From the NCBI GenBank assembly GCA_003140275.1, contig PLJQ01000437.1, positions 1 to 12,680 of the forward strand: a stretch of 12,680 nt of DNA, given 5' to 3'. The position numbers and the translations under genes are program-made. Shown piece by piece: positions 6,905 to 12,680 of this stretch (the stretch's first letter is position 1; each line of letters starts with the position of its first letter). The notes beneath the pieces were generated by a model, which was not told where the DNA came from, searched no databases, and saw only the letters and a program-made list of their open reading frames with translations. This stretch comes from Limisphaerales bacterium (GTDB lineage: Bacteria > Verrucomicrobiota > Verrucomicrobiia > Limisphaerales > PALSA-1396).

Positions 6905-9325
6905 ATGTCGCCCGAAGCCAATAACATGAAATCAACCATCCGTTCTGCGTCAGAAACAGCCATTCCAGCGCCTGCCGCCAGCCTCGCACTTTACGAACAA
7001 ATGGTGTTGATCCGGCGATTCGAACTTGCCGCGCAAAAACAATACAAGGCCGGGCGGATGCCAGGATTCATTCATCTTTACGTGGGCGAAGAAGCGGTAG
7101 CCGTCGGCGTCTGCGCGAATTTGCGTCGGGATGATTGGATTACGAGCACCCATCGCGGACATGGCCATGCCATCGCCAAGGGTGTTGATCCGAAAATCGT
7201 GCTGGCTGAACTTTATGGGAAGGCGAGCGGTTGCTGCGGTGGTCGTGGAGGGAGCATGCACCTTTATGAACCAAGCGTTGGATTGTTCGGCACCAATGGG
7301 TTCGTTGGCGGCGGCATTCCCGCGACGGTCGGCGTTGGCCTCGGCGCGAAAGTGCGTAAGACGGACCAGGTGTCGGTTGCTTTTTTCGGCGACGGCGCGA
7401 CGAATCATGGCGCATTTCACGAGTCGGTCAACCTGGCAACGGCCCAAAAGTCTCCGGTCATTTTCGTCTGTGAAAACAACCTTTACGCCACGGCCACGCC
7501 GCTGACGTTGGCCACAAAAAATCCAGAGATCGCCAGCCGCGCTGCCGCGTATGGATTGCCGGGGATGGCAGTGGACGGCAATGACGTGCTGGCGGTTTGG
7601 GAAGTCACGCGTCAAGCCGTGGAACGCGCCCGACAGGGCGGCGGGCCGACTTTGATTGAGGCCAAGACCTATCGCACCGTTGGACATCACGAAGGCGATC
7701 CGCTGGTCGGCACTTACCGTCAGCAAGATGAATTGGACGCCTGGAAAAACCGCTGCCCGATTCTGCGGTTTGGCAAATGGCTGGTTGCTGAAGGCTTGGC
7801 GACGACCAAGCAACTCAAAGAAATCGACGAGCGAGTTGCCAGGCGCATTGAGGCCGCCGTTGAGTTCGCTGAAGCCTCGCCGTTGCCGGACGCGCGCACC
7901 GCCAACGATCACGTTTGGGCCAGCCCTGTCAACCCGCCGCTCATTTACATAACGAGCGGGCGACCCGCGCGCAAAACCGTGGAACAAAGCTGGCTGGATG
8001 CCGTGCGCGACGGTTTCGCGGAGGAAATGCGGCACGATCCCAACATCCTCTATCTGGGGGAAGGCATCGGCGAACGGGGCGGCAGTTTCGCTCACACGAA
8101 GGGACTTTGGAAGGAGTTCGGCGGCCAACGGGTGATTGATACGCCTATTTGCGAATTGGGTTTCACCGGCGCCGCCGTCGGCGCCTCGGCCACCGGCAAT
8201 CGCGCCGTCGCGGACCTTATGTTCATCGACTTTCTTTTCGAAGCGGCCAGTCAGGTCGTCCAGCAAGCGGCCAAGCTGCGTTACATGAGCAACGGACAAA
8301 TCAATGTCCCGATGGTTGTGCGCGCCAGCATTGGCGCAATCAAAAATGCCGGGCCTCATCACAGCGGAACCTATTACCCGATCTGGGCGCATTGTCCGGG
8401 ACTTATCGTCGTCGTACCGTCGAACCCCGCCGACGCCAAGGGCCTCATCAAAACCGCGCTGCGCTGTTCCGACCCGGTGATTTTTCTGGAGCACAAACTT
8501 CTTTTCAGCAGCAAGGGCCTGGTGCCGGTGGGCGAACACTTCGTTCCGTTTGGTCAGGCGGCGATTGTTCGTTCGGGGGAAGATTTAACGATGGTGACCT
8601 GCGGCGTAATGGTGCATCGCAGTCTTGAAGCCGCCACGACTTTGGAAGAACAAGGAGTTTCGTGCGAGATCATCGACCTGCGGACCATCGTGCCACTGGA
8701 CGTGGAAACCATCCTGGAAAGTGTCGCCAGGACGAGACGGCTTTTGATCGTGGACGAGGCTTATGCCATGTGCGGCGTGGGCGCCGAGATTTCCGCCGCC
8801 GTGATGGAACAGGCATTTGACAAACTTGTGGCGCCGGTGGGACGACTTCATCCCGATCCGGTGGCGCAACCGTTCAGCCCGCCACTGGAGAACGCAATCA
8901 TTATCTCCGTAGAGAAAATTGTGGCTGCTGCCAAAGCCGTGGTCGCCGGGCAACCTTTGATTCCGCGACGCTTGAGCGGTCACGGCGCGCAGCCGCATGG
9001 AAATGCCGTCACAGTCGCCCATTTGTCCGCGCCGAAGCCACGCCCCACACCGGCGACGGTTGCGCCCGCCAGGAAGCCGACTGTCACCGGCGTTCCAATC
9101 GTCATGCCCAATCAAGACTTGACAGTCACGGAGGCCACCGTCGTTCGTTGGCTGAAAAAGGTCGGCGACACCGTCAAGCTCGGCGAAACCATTGTGGAGG
9201 TCGAAACGGAGAAAGCCATCGTGCCCGTCGAGTCGCCGGTTGACGGCACGCTGGCAAGCATTCAGGCGGCAGAAAATTCGGTCATTGCGATGACCGAATC
9301 GCTTGGCACCGTTCAACCTGACTGA
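6905..9325 (+). CDS. Fused 2-oxoacid dehydrogenase E1 alpha-beta with C-terminal lipoyl domain
   Basis: An 806-residue cytosolic enzyme combining parts that are usually separate. Residues 25-340 are E1 alpha: THRGHGH (82-88), the thiamine diphosphate motif GDGATN (162-167) closing at Asn191-Asn192, and the YRTVGHHEGDP loop (256-266). Residues 355-690 are E1 beta: the CELGFTGAAVGA segment with Glu417, PHHSGTYYPIWAH (484-496), and the PGLIVVVPSNPADAKG stretch. A Pro/Ala-rich linker (700-728) leads to a lipoyl domain (730-806) with lysine 770 in VETEKA as the expected lipoylation site. E1 decarboxylates a 2-oxo acid (pyruvate, branched-chain or acetoin-type) and passes the acyl group to lipoate. 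No E2 or E3 gene is in the window, and the substrate is not evident. ATG at 6905 is preferred; TTG at 6896 has GGAG (6886-6889) at better spacing, and ATG at 6926 is a third option. The tail overlaps the convergent epimerase by 13 bp. Confidence 0.92.
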   Translation: MSPEANNMKSTIRSASETAIPAPAASLALYEQMVLIRRFELAAQKQYKAGRMPGFIHLYVGEEAVAVGVCANLRRDDWITSTHRGHGHAIAKGVDPKIVLAELYGKASGCCGGRGGSMHLYEPSVGLFGTNGFVGGGIPATVGVGLGAKVRKTDQVSVAFFGDGATNHGAFHESVNLATAQKSPVIFVCENNLYATATPLTLATKNPEIASRAAAYGLPGMAVDGNDVLAVWEVTRQAVERARQGGGPTLIEAKTYRTVGHHEGDPLVGTYRQQDELDAWKNRCPILRFGKWLVAEGLATTKQLKEIDERVARRIEAAVEFAEASPLPDARTANDHVWASPVNPPLIYITSGRPARKTVEQSWLDAVRDGFAEEMRHDPNILYLGEGIGERGGSFAHTKGLWKEFGGQRVIDTPICELGFTGAAVGASATGNRAVADLMFIDFLFEAASQVVQQAAKLRYMSNGQINVPMVVRASIGAIKNAGPHHSGTYYPIWAHCPGLIVVVPSNPADAKGLIKTALRCSDPVIFLEHKLLFSSKGLVPVGEHFVPFGQAAIVRSGEDLTMVTCGVMVHRSLEAATTLEEQGVSCEIIDLRTIVPLDVETILESVARTRRLLIVDEAYAMCGVGAEISAAVMEQAFDKLVAPVGRLHPDPVAQPFSPPLENAIIISVEKIVAAAKAVVAGQPLIPRRLSGHGAQPHGNAVTVAHLSAPKPRPTPATVAPARKPTVTGVPIVMPNQDLTVTEATVVRWLKKVGDTVKLGETIVEVETEKAIVPVESPVDGTLASIQAAENSVIAMTESLGTVQPD

Positions 9326-9693
9326 GTTTTCCGATAAAGCTGGATCGTGCAACGGAAGCCGTCTTCCAACGAGGTTGTTTTCCAATCAGGAAACAACCGC
9401 TCGATTCCGCGACGGCTCGGAGCCGCCGGATAGGGCAATAGCGGCCCGGCAATGGACAGACCGGAGGCAGCCTTTGGCTCGATGCGTTTCAGCAGACTGA
9501 CGATCTTTTCCACCGTGACGACTTCACCCGGCACATCGACTGTATGAGAACCTTTGCGGATTTCCAAGGCCGACCGGACAAACGCCTGGGCCGAATCCTC
9601 CACGTAACCAAAGTTGGCGGGGCCGGAAAAGCTGACGGCATAAGATTCGCCGACGGCGACGGCGCGTGCCGCCAATGTCGGTCCGGACGTCAA
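9313..9693 (-). pseudogene. C-terminal part of frameshifted NAD-dependent epimerase/dehydratase
   Basis: This 126-codon frame continues the epimerase encoded upstream but in a different reading frame. It begins in sequence reading GLTSGPTLAARAVA, the part that in extended SDR enzymes directly follows the RPxxVYGPGR motif. It then has NFGYVEDSAQAFVRSALE, the conserved segment for cofactor and substrate contacts, and a C-terminal helix with the usual VVTVEKIVSLL. The in-frame TTG at 9693 overlaps the upstream TGA (TTGA), but it is not a natural protein start because it falls in the middle of a domain. The stop is at 9313, inside the 3' end of the convergent E1 gene. If the lost base is an assembly error, this and the following entry are one normal gene of about 320 codons. 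Confidence 0.75.
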
Positions 9694-10274
9694 CCCTGTC
9701 TCGCGTCCCCAGCCATGACCAACGGCGGACGCAATCCCACGGACGGGATTCCAAAATGCACCCAGTATTGCCGGGCGATCAATTCGTTGGCCCGCTTGAA
9801 CGCGCCGTAAAAAGTCAGCGGTTCGAGGGCGGAGTTTCCTCCATCCGAAACGTTTTCCGTGATGTTGGGATCGTCCCCCTCCGGTCCGTAAACCGCAATC
9901 GAACTGGCGTAAGCCACGCCTTGAATCTGTGACTTGCGGGTGCGAATGAGTTCGAAGATTTGCGTCGTGCCGAGGACATTGATTTCACAACCACGTTGCG
10001 GATCCTCCTGGCACGCGGGAGTGAGCAAGCCAACGAGGTGAATAACGTGACTTATCGGGTACTCACCGAACAGTTGGTTCAACGCTTGTGCATCCAGAAT
10101 ATCGCCGCGCACGAACACGACTTTGCTCGAAGACACTGCGACCAGGTGTCGCCACTTTGCTCCGCCATCGGTCAGATCATAAACGATGACGCGGCATTCG
10201 CGCCGCAGCAATTCCGCCACGACCCATGCGCCAATGAATCCACTGCCGCCGGTGACGAGAACAGTTGGTTTCAT
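9690..10274 (-). CDS. N-terminal part of NAD-dependent epimerase/dehydratase (extended SDR), frameshifted
   Basis: The first 194 codons of an extended SDR enzyme, a family that acts on nucleotide sugars or related substrates. It carries the Rossmann motif TGGSGFIG (8-15), Asp33 at the end of beta-2 (NAD preference), ASSIAVYG (123-130) and the catalytic pair Tyr156/Lys160 in YGAFK. At residue 187 the frame departs from the family: after LRPPLV it reads MAGDARQG and stops, where VYGPGR is expected. Adding one base near 9716 restores VYGWGRETGLTSGPT in the downstream frame (9313-9693). As it stands the product would lack the substrate-binding domain and be inactive. The ATG at 10274 is clear from the motif position, although no strong Shine-Dalgarno sequence precedes it. 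The exact substrate is unknown. Confidence 0.85.
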   Translation of the reverse strand: MKPTVLVTGGSGFIGAWVVAELLRRECRVIVYDLTDGGAKWRHLVAVSSSKVVFVRGDILDAQALNQLFGEYPISHVIHLVGLLTPACQEDPQRGCEINVLGTTQIFELIRTRKSQIQGVAYASSIAVYGPEGDDPNITENVSDGGNSALEPLTFYGAFKRANELIARQYWVHFGIPSVGLRPPLVMAGDARQG

Positions 10275-10412
10275 CCGGCGTATTGGTTTTGCAGCAGCCG
10301 AAGTAAGAAGGCTACGGTCAACGTCGGATTTCGGAGTTTTAGTCGTAACCTCCCCACGTCGGCCCTACAAAAAACACCCCGATTCGATCAATGGCCCCGA
10401 CCGACTCTGTGG

Positions 10413-10871
10413 CTAATTCCCTGCCTTCGTATAAACATCAACGTTCGGCTTGTCATCGCGCACGGCGTCGAAGTTCGAGGCTACCGTCAATGTGCCGTCA
10501 CCCAGTTGGTAAATGGATTGCCGCTCTTCATCCACCGACTCGGTTTGGGAAGCGGATTCGCCGGCCTTGATGTTGAAAAACTTGACCGACTTAAACGCGC
10601 CCAGTTTTTCCAGCTTGATGCTCCCTTCCGCGTACAAAACGGTCTTGCTGTCGCTGTTCTTGATCTCGAACGTGAACTTGTCCTTCTTGATTTCGATCGA
10701 CTGCGTGATGGCCTGGCCTTCAGGACTTTTTTTCTTCAACAACCACTTGCCGCTGAGACTTTCCAGATCATCGCCGGAAGCGGTGAACGTGGAAATGACT
10801 GCAAAGGCGGAAACCGCGAGCATGCTTGCGAGGATTCTTTTCATAATTTGTTGAATGGAAGTTTGTTCCAT
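10413..10871 (-). CDS. Small exported protein, TIGR03067-like
   Basis: A 152-residue exported protein of unknown function. The N-terminus has a signal peptide (KRILASMLAVSAFAVISTFTA, cleavage probably after residue 31). The mature part begins LESLSGKWLLKK, with a lipocalin-like GxW, followed by alternating beta strands (DKFTFEI, VLYAEGSIKL, VKFFNI) and IYQLGDGTLTVASNF before a KPNVDVYTKAG end. This order resembles the TIGR03067 domain, common in planctomycetes and verrucomicrobia, whose biochemical role is unknown. The ATG at 10871 is chosen because GGAAAGG (10881-10887) lies 9 nt upstream. The ATG at 10844, directly before the signal peptide, is the alternative and would give 143 residues. 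It is divergent from the lipocalin-like repeat protein. The family assignment is by eye only. Confidence 0.72.
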   Translation of the reverse strand: MEQTSIQQIMKRILASMLAVSAFAVISTFTASGDDLESLSGKWLLKKKSPEGQAITQSIEIKKDKFTFEIKNSDSKTVLYAEGSIKLEKLGAFKSVKFFNIKAGESASQTESVDEERQSIYQLGDGTLTVASNFDAVRDDKPNVDVYTKAGN

Positions 10872-11142
10872 GTTTAGCAACCTTTCCGTTTCTCGCTTCA
10901 AATTTCAAGAGAAAATTGGTTCGGCCCGCCGACCACTCCGGTTTTGAGTTCAGGACGCCGCAGCCTCTTCTGCCGGCGCTCACCTTGCAAAATGCACACC
11001 GGGACATTGCAGTTTGCACGCTTTTCCGGTTCGTCGTCTTGTCAGTCGAGTCTCGTTGAGAAGCGAAGTCGTTGATTTATAGGGTGCGAATTAAACATGG
11101 CCAAGCTCGGCACGACGGCCGCTAAAATGGATTGTAACTTGT

Positions 11143-11171
11143 TTGACTTGGTGGCCGTTTTAATATTGAAT
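11143..11171 (+). promoter_or_regulatory. Candidate promoter for the lipocalin-like repeat gene
   Basis: TTGACT (11143-11148) and TTGAAT (11166-11171) with a 17-bp spacer match the sigma-70 consensus at 5/6 and 4/6 positions. The start would fall near 11178, giving a leader of about 55 nt to the ATG at 11233. Both boxes are imperfect and the sigma-factor preferences of this organism are unknown. Confidence 0.35.
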
Positions 11172-11188
11172 CGTGTGAATCACGGTTC
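11168..11188 (+). promoter_or_regulatory. Inverted repeat at the start of the leader
   Basis: GAATCGTG (11168-11175), loop TGAAT, then CACGGTTC (11181-11188), pairing at 7 of 8 positions (the remaining one a possible wobble in RNA). It overlaps the candidate -10 box and expected transcription start, so it could be an operator or a 5' stabilising hairpin. Confidence 0.35.
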
Positions 11189-11232
11189 GGGCTAAGCCAT
11201 TTAACAGTTAAACCACCAACAAAAAATCAGTT

Positions 11233-12363
11233 ATGATTATTCGCGATAAATTCCTCAAACAATTCTCGTTCAAAACATCGCTGCCCCTGGCGGCGCTGAC
11301 GCTAACTTTAGGTTGGCTGGGTTCCGCGGTCCTGGCTGCGGACAGTAATCCGGGCGGCACATGGAAATCCAGCTTTACCATACCGGACGGGCAAACCATC
11401 GAATCCACCTTCAAACTCAAACAGGACGGCGACAAGTTAAGCGGCATCGTCATCGGCCGCAACGGCAATGAAACTCCGATGGATGAAGTTAAATTAACGG
11501 GCGACCAGCTTTCCTTCAAATTGACCCGCGAACGGAACGGTGAAAAGGTTACAACGAAAGTGGTGGCCACATTGAGCGGCGACAACCTCAAGGGCAAACT
11601 TGAGTCCAACTACGGTGGTGAAAACCGCACTGCGGACTGGCAAGCGAACCGTGTGAAAGAAACGGATGGAGCCGCCCCCAGCGCTTCGGCGGGCACCGCG
11701 ACTGGTGCCACCGGCTCCTGGAAATACACCATTACCATCGAAAGTGGCGATGCTTTGAGCCTCGTCCTTAACCTGAAGCAGGAGGGAGATACCGTGACCG
11801 GGAAGGTCAGTATGGGCGACATTGAAACGCCCATTACAGAAGGGAAAGTTGCGGGCGACGCCCTCTCGTTTAAAGTACCGGTTGATCGAGACGGCCAGAA
11901 GTTCACCTCCAAATATAAGGGCACATTGAGCGGCGACACGATCAAGGGAAAGATTCAATCGGATTGGGGTGGGGAAGATCATAACTACGATTGGAACGCC
12001 AGCCGGGAAAAAACCGCCGACAGTTCTGCCACGGCAAGTACGGCAGCAGGCAGCGCCACCGGCACCTGGAAGTGGGTGCTCACCACTGAAGGCGGAGATT
12101 CGATCGATCTCAGTTTGAAGGTCAAGCAGGACGGCGAGAAGCTGGTCGGCGTGGTGATTTTGGGTGACAACGAAGTGCCCATCCTGGACGGCTTGGTCAA
12201 AGACAAGGAGGTTACCTTGAAGGTCACTCGCGAACAGGATGGTAAGACCCAGGTCGCGAAATTCAAAGGCAAACTGGATGGCGACTCCATTAAGGGCAAG
12301 ATCGACTCCGATTGGAGCGGTGAGAGCCGCACCTACGACTGGAACGCCAAACGGTCCAGCTAG
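11233..12363 (+). CDS. Exported protein with three tandem lipocalin-like repeats
   Basis: A 376-residue protein with a signal peptide (about residues 1-35, ending AVLA) and three homologous domains of roughly 98 residues at 42-140, 161-258 and 277-374. They are joined by Ala/Ser/Thr-rich linkers. Each domain runs GTWK or GSWK, then LKQDGDKLxG, a (T)PIxxGKV-like turn, GDxLSFKV, KGTLSGDxIKGKI and SDWGGExRxYDWNAxR. The many alternating strands and the leading GxW suggest a small beta-barrel such as a lipocalin-like fold. No enzyme motif is seen; ligand binding or a surface/periplasmic structural role is a guess. Domains 1 and 2 still share an exact 17-bp DNA stretch (11568-11584 and 11922-11938), although overall they have diverged. 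ATG at 11233 is the only sensible start; AACAAAAAATCAGTT precedes it, with no Shine-Dalgarno. A strong terminator follows. Confidence 0.85.
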   Translation: MIIRDKFLKQFSFKTSLPLAALTLTLGWLGSAVLAADSNPGGTWKSSFTIPDGQTIESTFKLKQDGDKLSGIVIGRNGNETPMDEVKLTGDQLSFKLTRERNGEKVTTKVVATLSGDNLKGKLESNYGGENRTADWQANRVKETDGAAPSASAGTATGATGSWKYTITIESGDALSLVLNLKQEGDTVTGKVSMGDIETPITEGKVAGDALSFKVPVDRDGQKFTSKYKGTLSGDTIKGKIQSDWGGEDHNYDWNASREKTADSSATASTAAGSATGTWKWVLTTEGGDSIDLSLKVKQDGEKLVGVVILGDNEVPILDGLVKDKEVTLKVTREQDGKTQVAKFKGKLDGDSIKGKIDSDWSGESRTYDWNAKRSS

Positions 12364-12414
12364 AAATATTTATAGCTGCTGAATTAGTCGTACCGGTGGG
12401 TTGATAATTTAAGT

Positions 12415-12452
12415 CGCTGCGCGGAAGGTTGAAAGCCGCGCAGCGGCTTTTT
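12415..12452 (+). terminator. Rho-independent terminator of the lipocalin-like repeat gene
   Basis: CGCTGCGCGG (12415-12424) pairs perfectly with CCGCGCAGCG (12436-12445) around an 11-nt loop, and is followed by GC and TTTTT (12448-12452), then a second T-run. This is a strong GC-rich hairpin with U-tract about 50 bp after the stop codon. Confidence 0.88.
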
Positions 12453-12555
12453 CGTTTTCAATCCGCTTCCTCTCCGTGATGAGCAATTATGACCTGCAAA
12501 GTCGTGACAATCGTTTTGGAAAATGGCATGAATATTCCAAACCCTCTTACTTGTT

Positions 12556-12678
12556 ATGAAGACTGCCGATCGCCGACAATTCCTGAAACAAACCGGCGCG
12601 CTTGTCGCCGGCACTGCCACCTTCGGATTCGCCAACTCAGCCCGCGCCGCTGGTACAAGTCAGTATGGCTTTGGATGA
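12556..12678 (+). pseudogene. 5' end of a Tat-exported protein gene, interrupted by an early stop
   Basis: ATG at 12556 opens a 40-codon frame with a clear twin-arginine signal peptide: RRQFLK (residues 6-11), a weakly hydrophobic Ala/Gly-rich core (TGALVAGTATFGFA) and a signal-peptidase site after SARA (residue 31). Such signals export folded, often cofactor-containing oxidoreductases. The frame then reads AGTSQYGFG and meets TGA at 12676, so the mature protein is missing. Both other forward frames stay open to the window edge, so a base gained or lost around 12645-12675 would rescue it. It may therefore be a frameshifted gene, a sequencing error, or less likely a real 40-residue peptide. 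No Shine-Dalgarno precedes the ATG. The family of the mature protein cannot be told. Confidence 0.6.
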
Positions 12679-12680
12679 AA

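Larger units (their letters stand above)
10872..11232. other. Divergent intergenic region between two exported-protein genes
   Basis: A 361-bp spacer without a coding frame of note. It holds the start signals of the TIGR03067-like gene on the minus strand and, near its right end, a candidate promoter (11143-11171) and hairpin (11168-11188) on the plus side. A short inverted pair, ACGGCC (11115-11120) and GGCCGT (11153-11158), flanks the region before the promoter. No small-RNA signature could be recognised by eye. Confidence 0.5.

Noticed and set aside
6950..8539. A 529-codon open frame on the minus strand inside the E1 gene
   Set aside because: It lies opposite the well-conserved thiamine enzyme, has no recognisable motif and an unnatural composition; long antisense frames are common opposite GC-rich genes.
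9690..9693. The TTGA overlap in the epimerase region as genuine translational coupling of two separate proteins
   Set aside because: The junction falls in the middle of one conserved domain, and a single added base restores the family motif, so a frameshift is the simpler explanation.
9960..10877. A 305-codon open frame on the plus strand spanning the epimerase start and the TIGR03067-like gene
   Set aside because: It crosses two good minus-strand genes and an intergenic gap; no motif supports it.

Overview
The window looks like chromosomal DNA of a soil or freshwater bacterium, most likely from Verrucomicrobiota (Pedosphaera/Limisphaera-like) or a neighbouring PVC lineage. This is inferred from the gene content: an M56/BlaR1-type peptidase with a long carboxypeptidase-regulatory-like tail, a fused E1 alpha-beta dehydrogenase, small TIGR03067-like and lipocalin-like exported proteins, and several starts without a Shine-Dalgarno sequence. 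No rRNA, tRNA, CRISPR array, insertion sequence or phage gene was seen.

Layout. Positions 1-661 are mostly non-coding, with one doubtful 51-residue ORF on the minus strand (186-341). A two-gene minus-strand operon follows: an ACS-family MFS transporter (1441-2784) and an SDR oxidoreductase (662-1444). They share a 4-bp ATGA stop/start overlap and probably import and then oxidise or reduce a small organic acid or sugar acid. A 207-bp divergent spacer holds two related palindromes and a promoter with a perfect TTGACA -35 box. It leads into a plus-strand BlaI-like repressor (2992-3375), coupled by a GTGA overlap to an 814-residue BlaR1-like M56 zinc peptidase (3372-5816). This looks like a self-regulated sensor/repressor pair, but no beta-lactamase gene is beside it.

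A convergent minus-strand gene encodes an exported beta-propeller protein (5901-6791). Divergent from it is a large single-polypeptide 2-oxoacid dehydrogenase E1 (alpha plus beta) with its own C-terminal lipoyl domain (6905-9325). Its 3' end overlaps by 13 bp the tail of a minus-strand NAD-dependent epimerase/dehydratase gene (9313-10274). That gene is split by an apparent one-base deletion near 9716.

The last third holds two small exported proteins transcribed divergently from a 361-bp spacer: a TIGR03067-like protein (10413-10871, minus) and a protein of three tandem lipocalin-like repeats (11233-12363, plus). The second ends at a strong rho-independent terminator (12415-12452). The window closes with the start of a Tat-signal gene (12556-) that meets a stop codon after 40 codons.

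The most interesting items are the operator pair controlling the BlaI/M56 unit, an internal lipobox-like sequence in the M56 protein that could let its sensor tail be processed into a lipoprotein, the E1-lipoyl fusion, and two apparently broken reading frames (epimerase and Tat protein). I see no clearly new defence or mobile system here.
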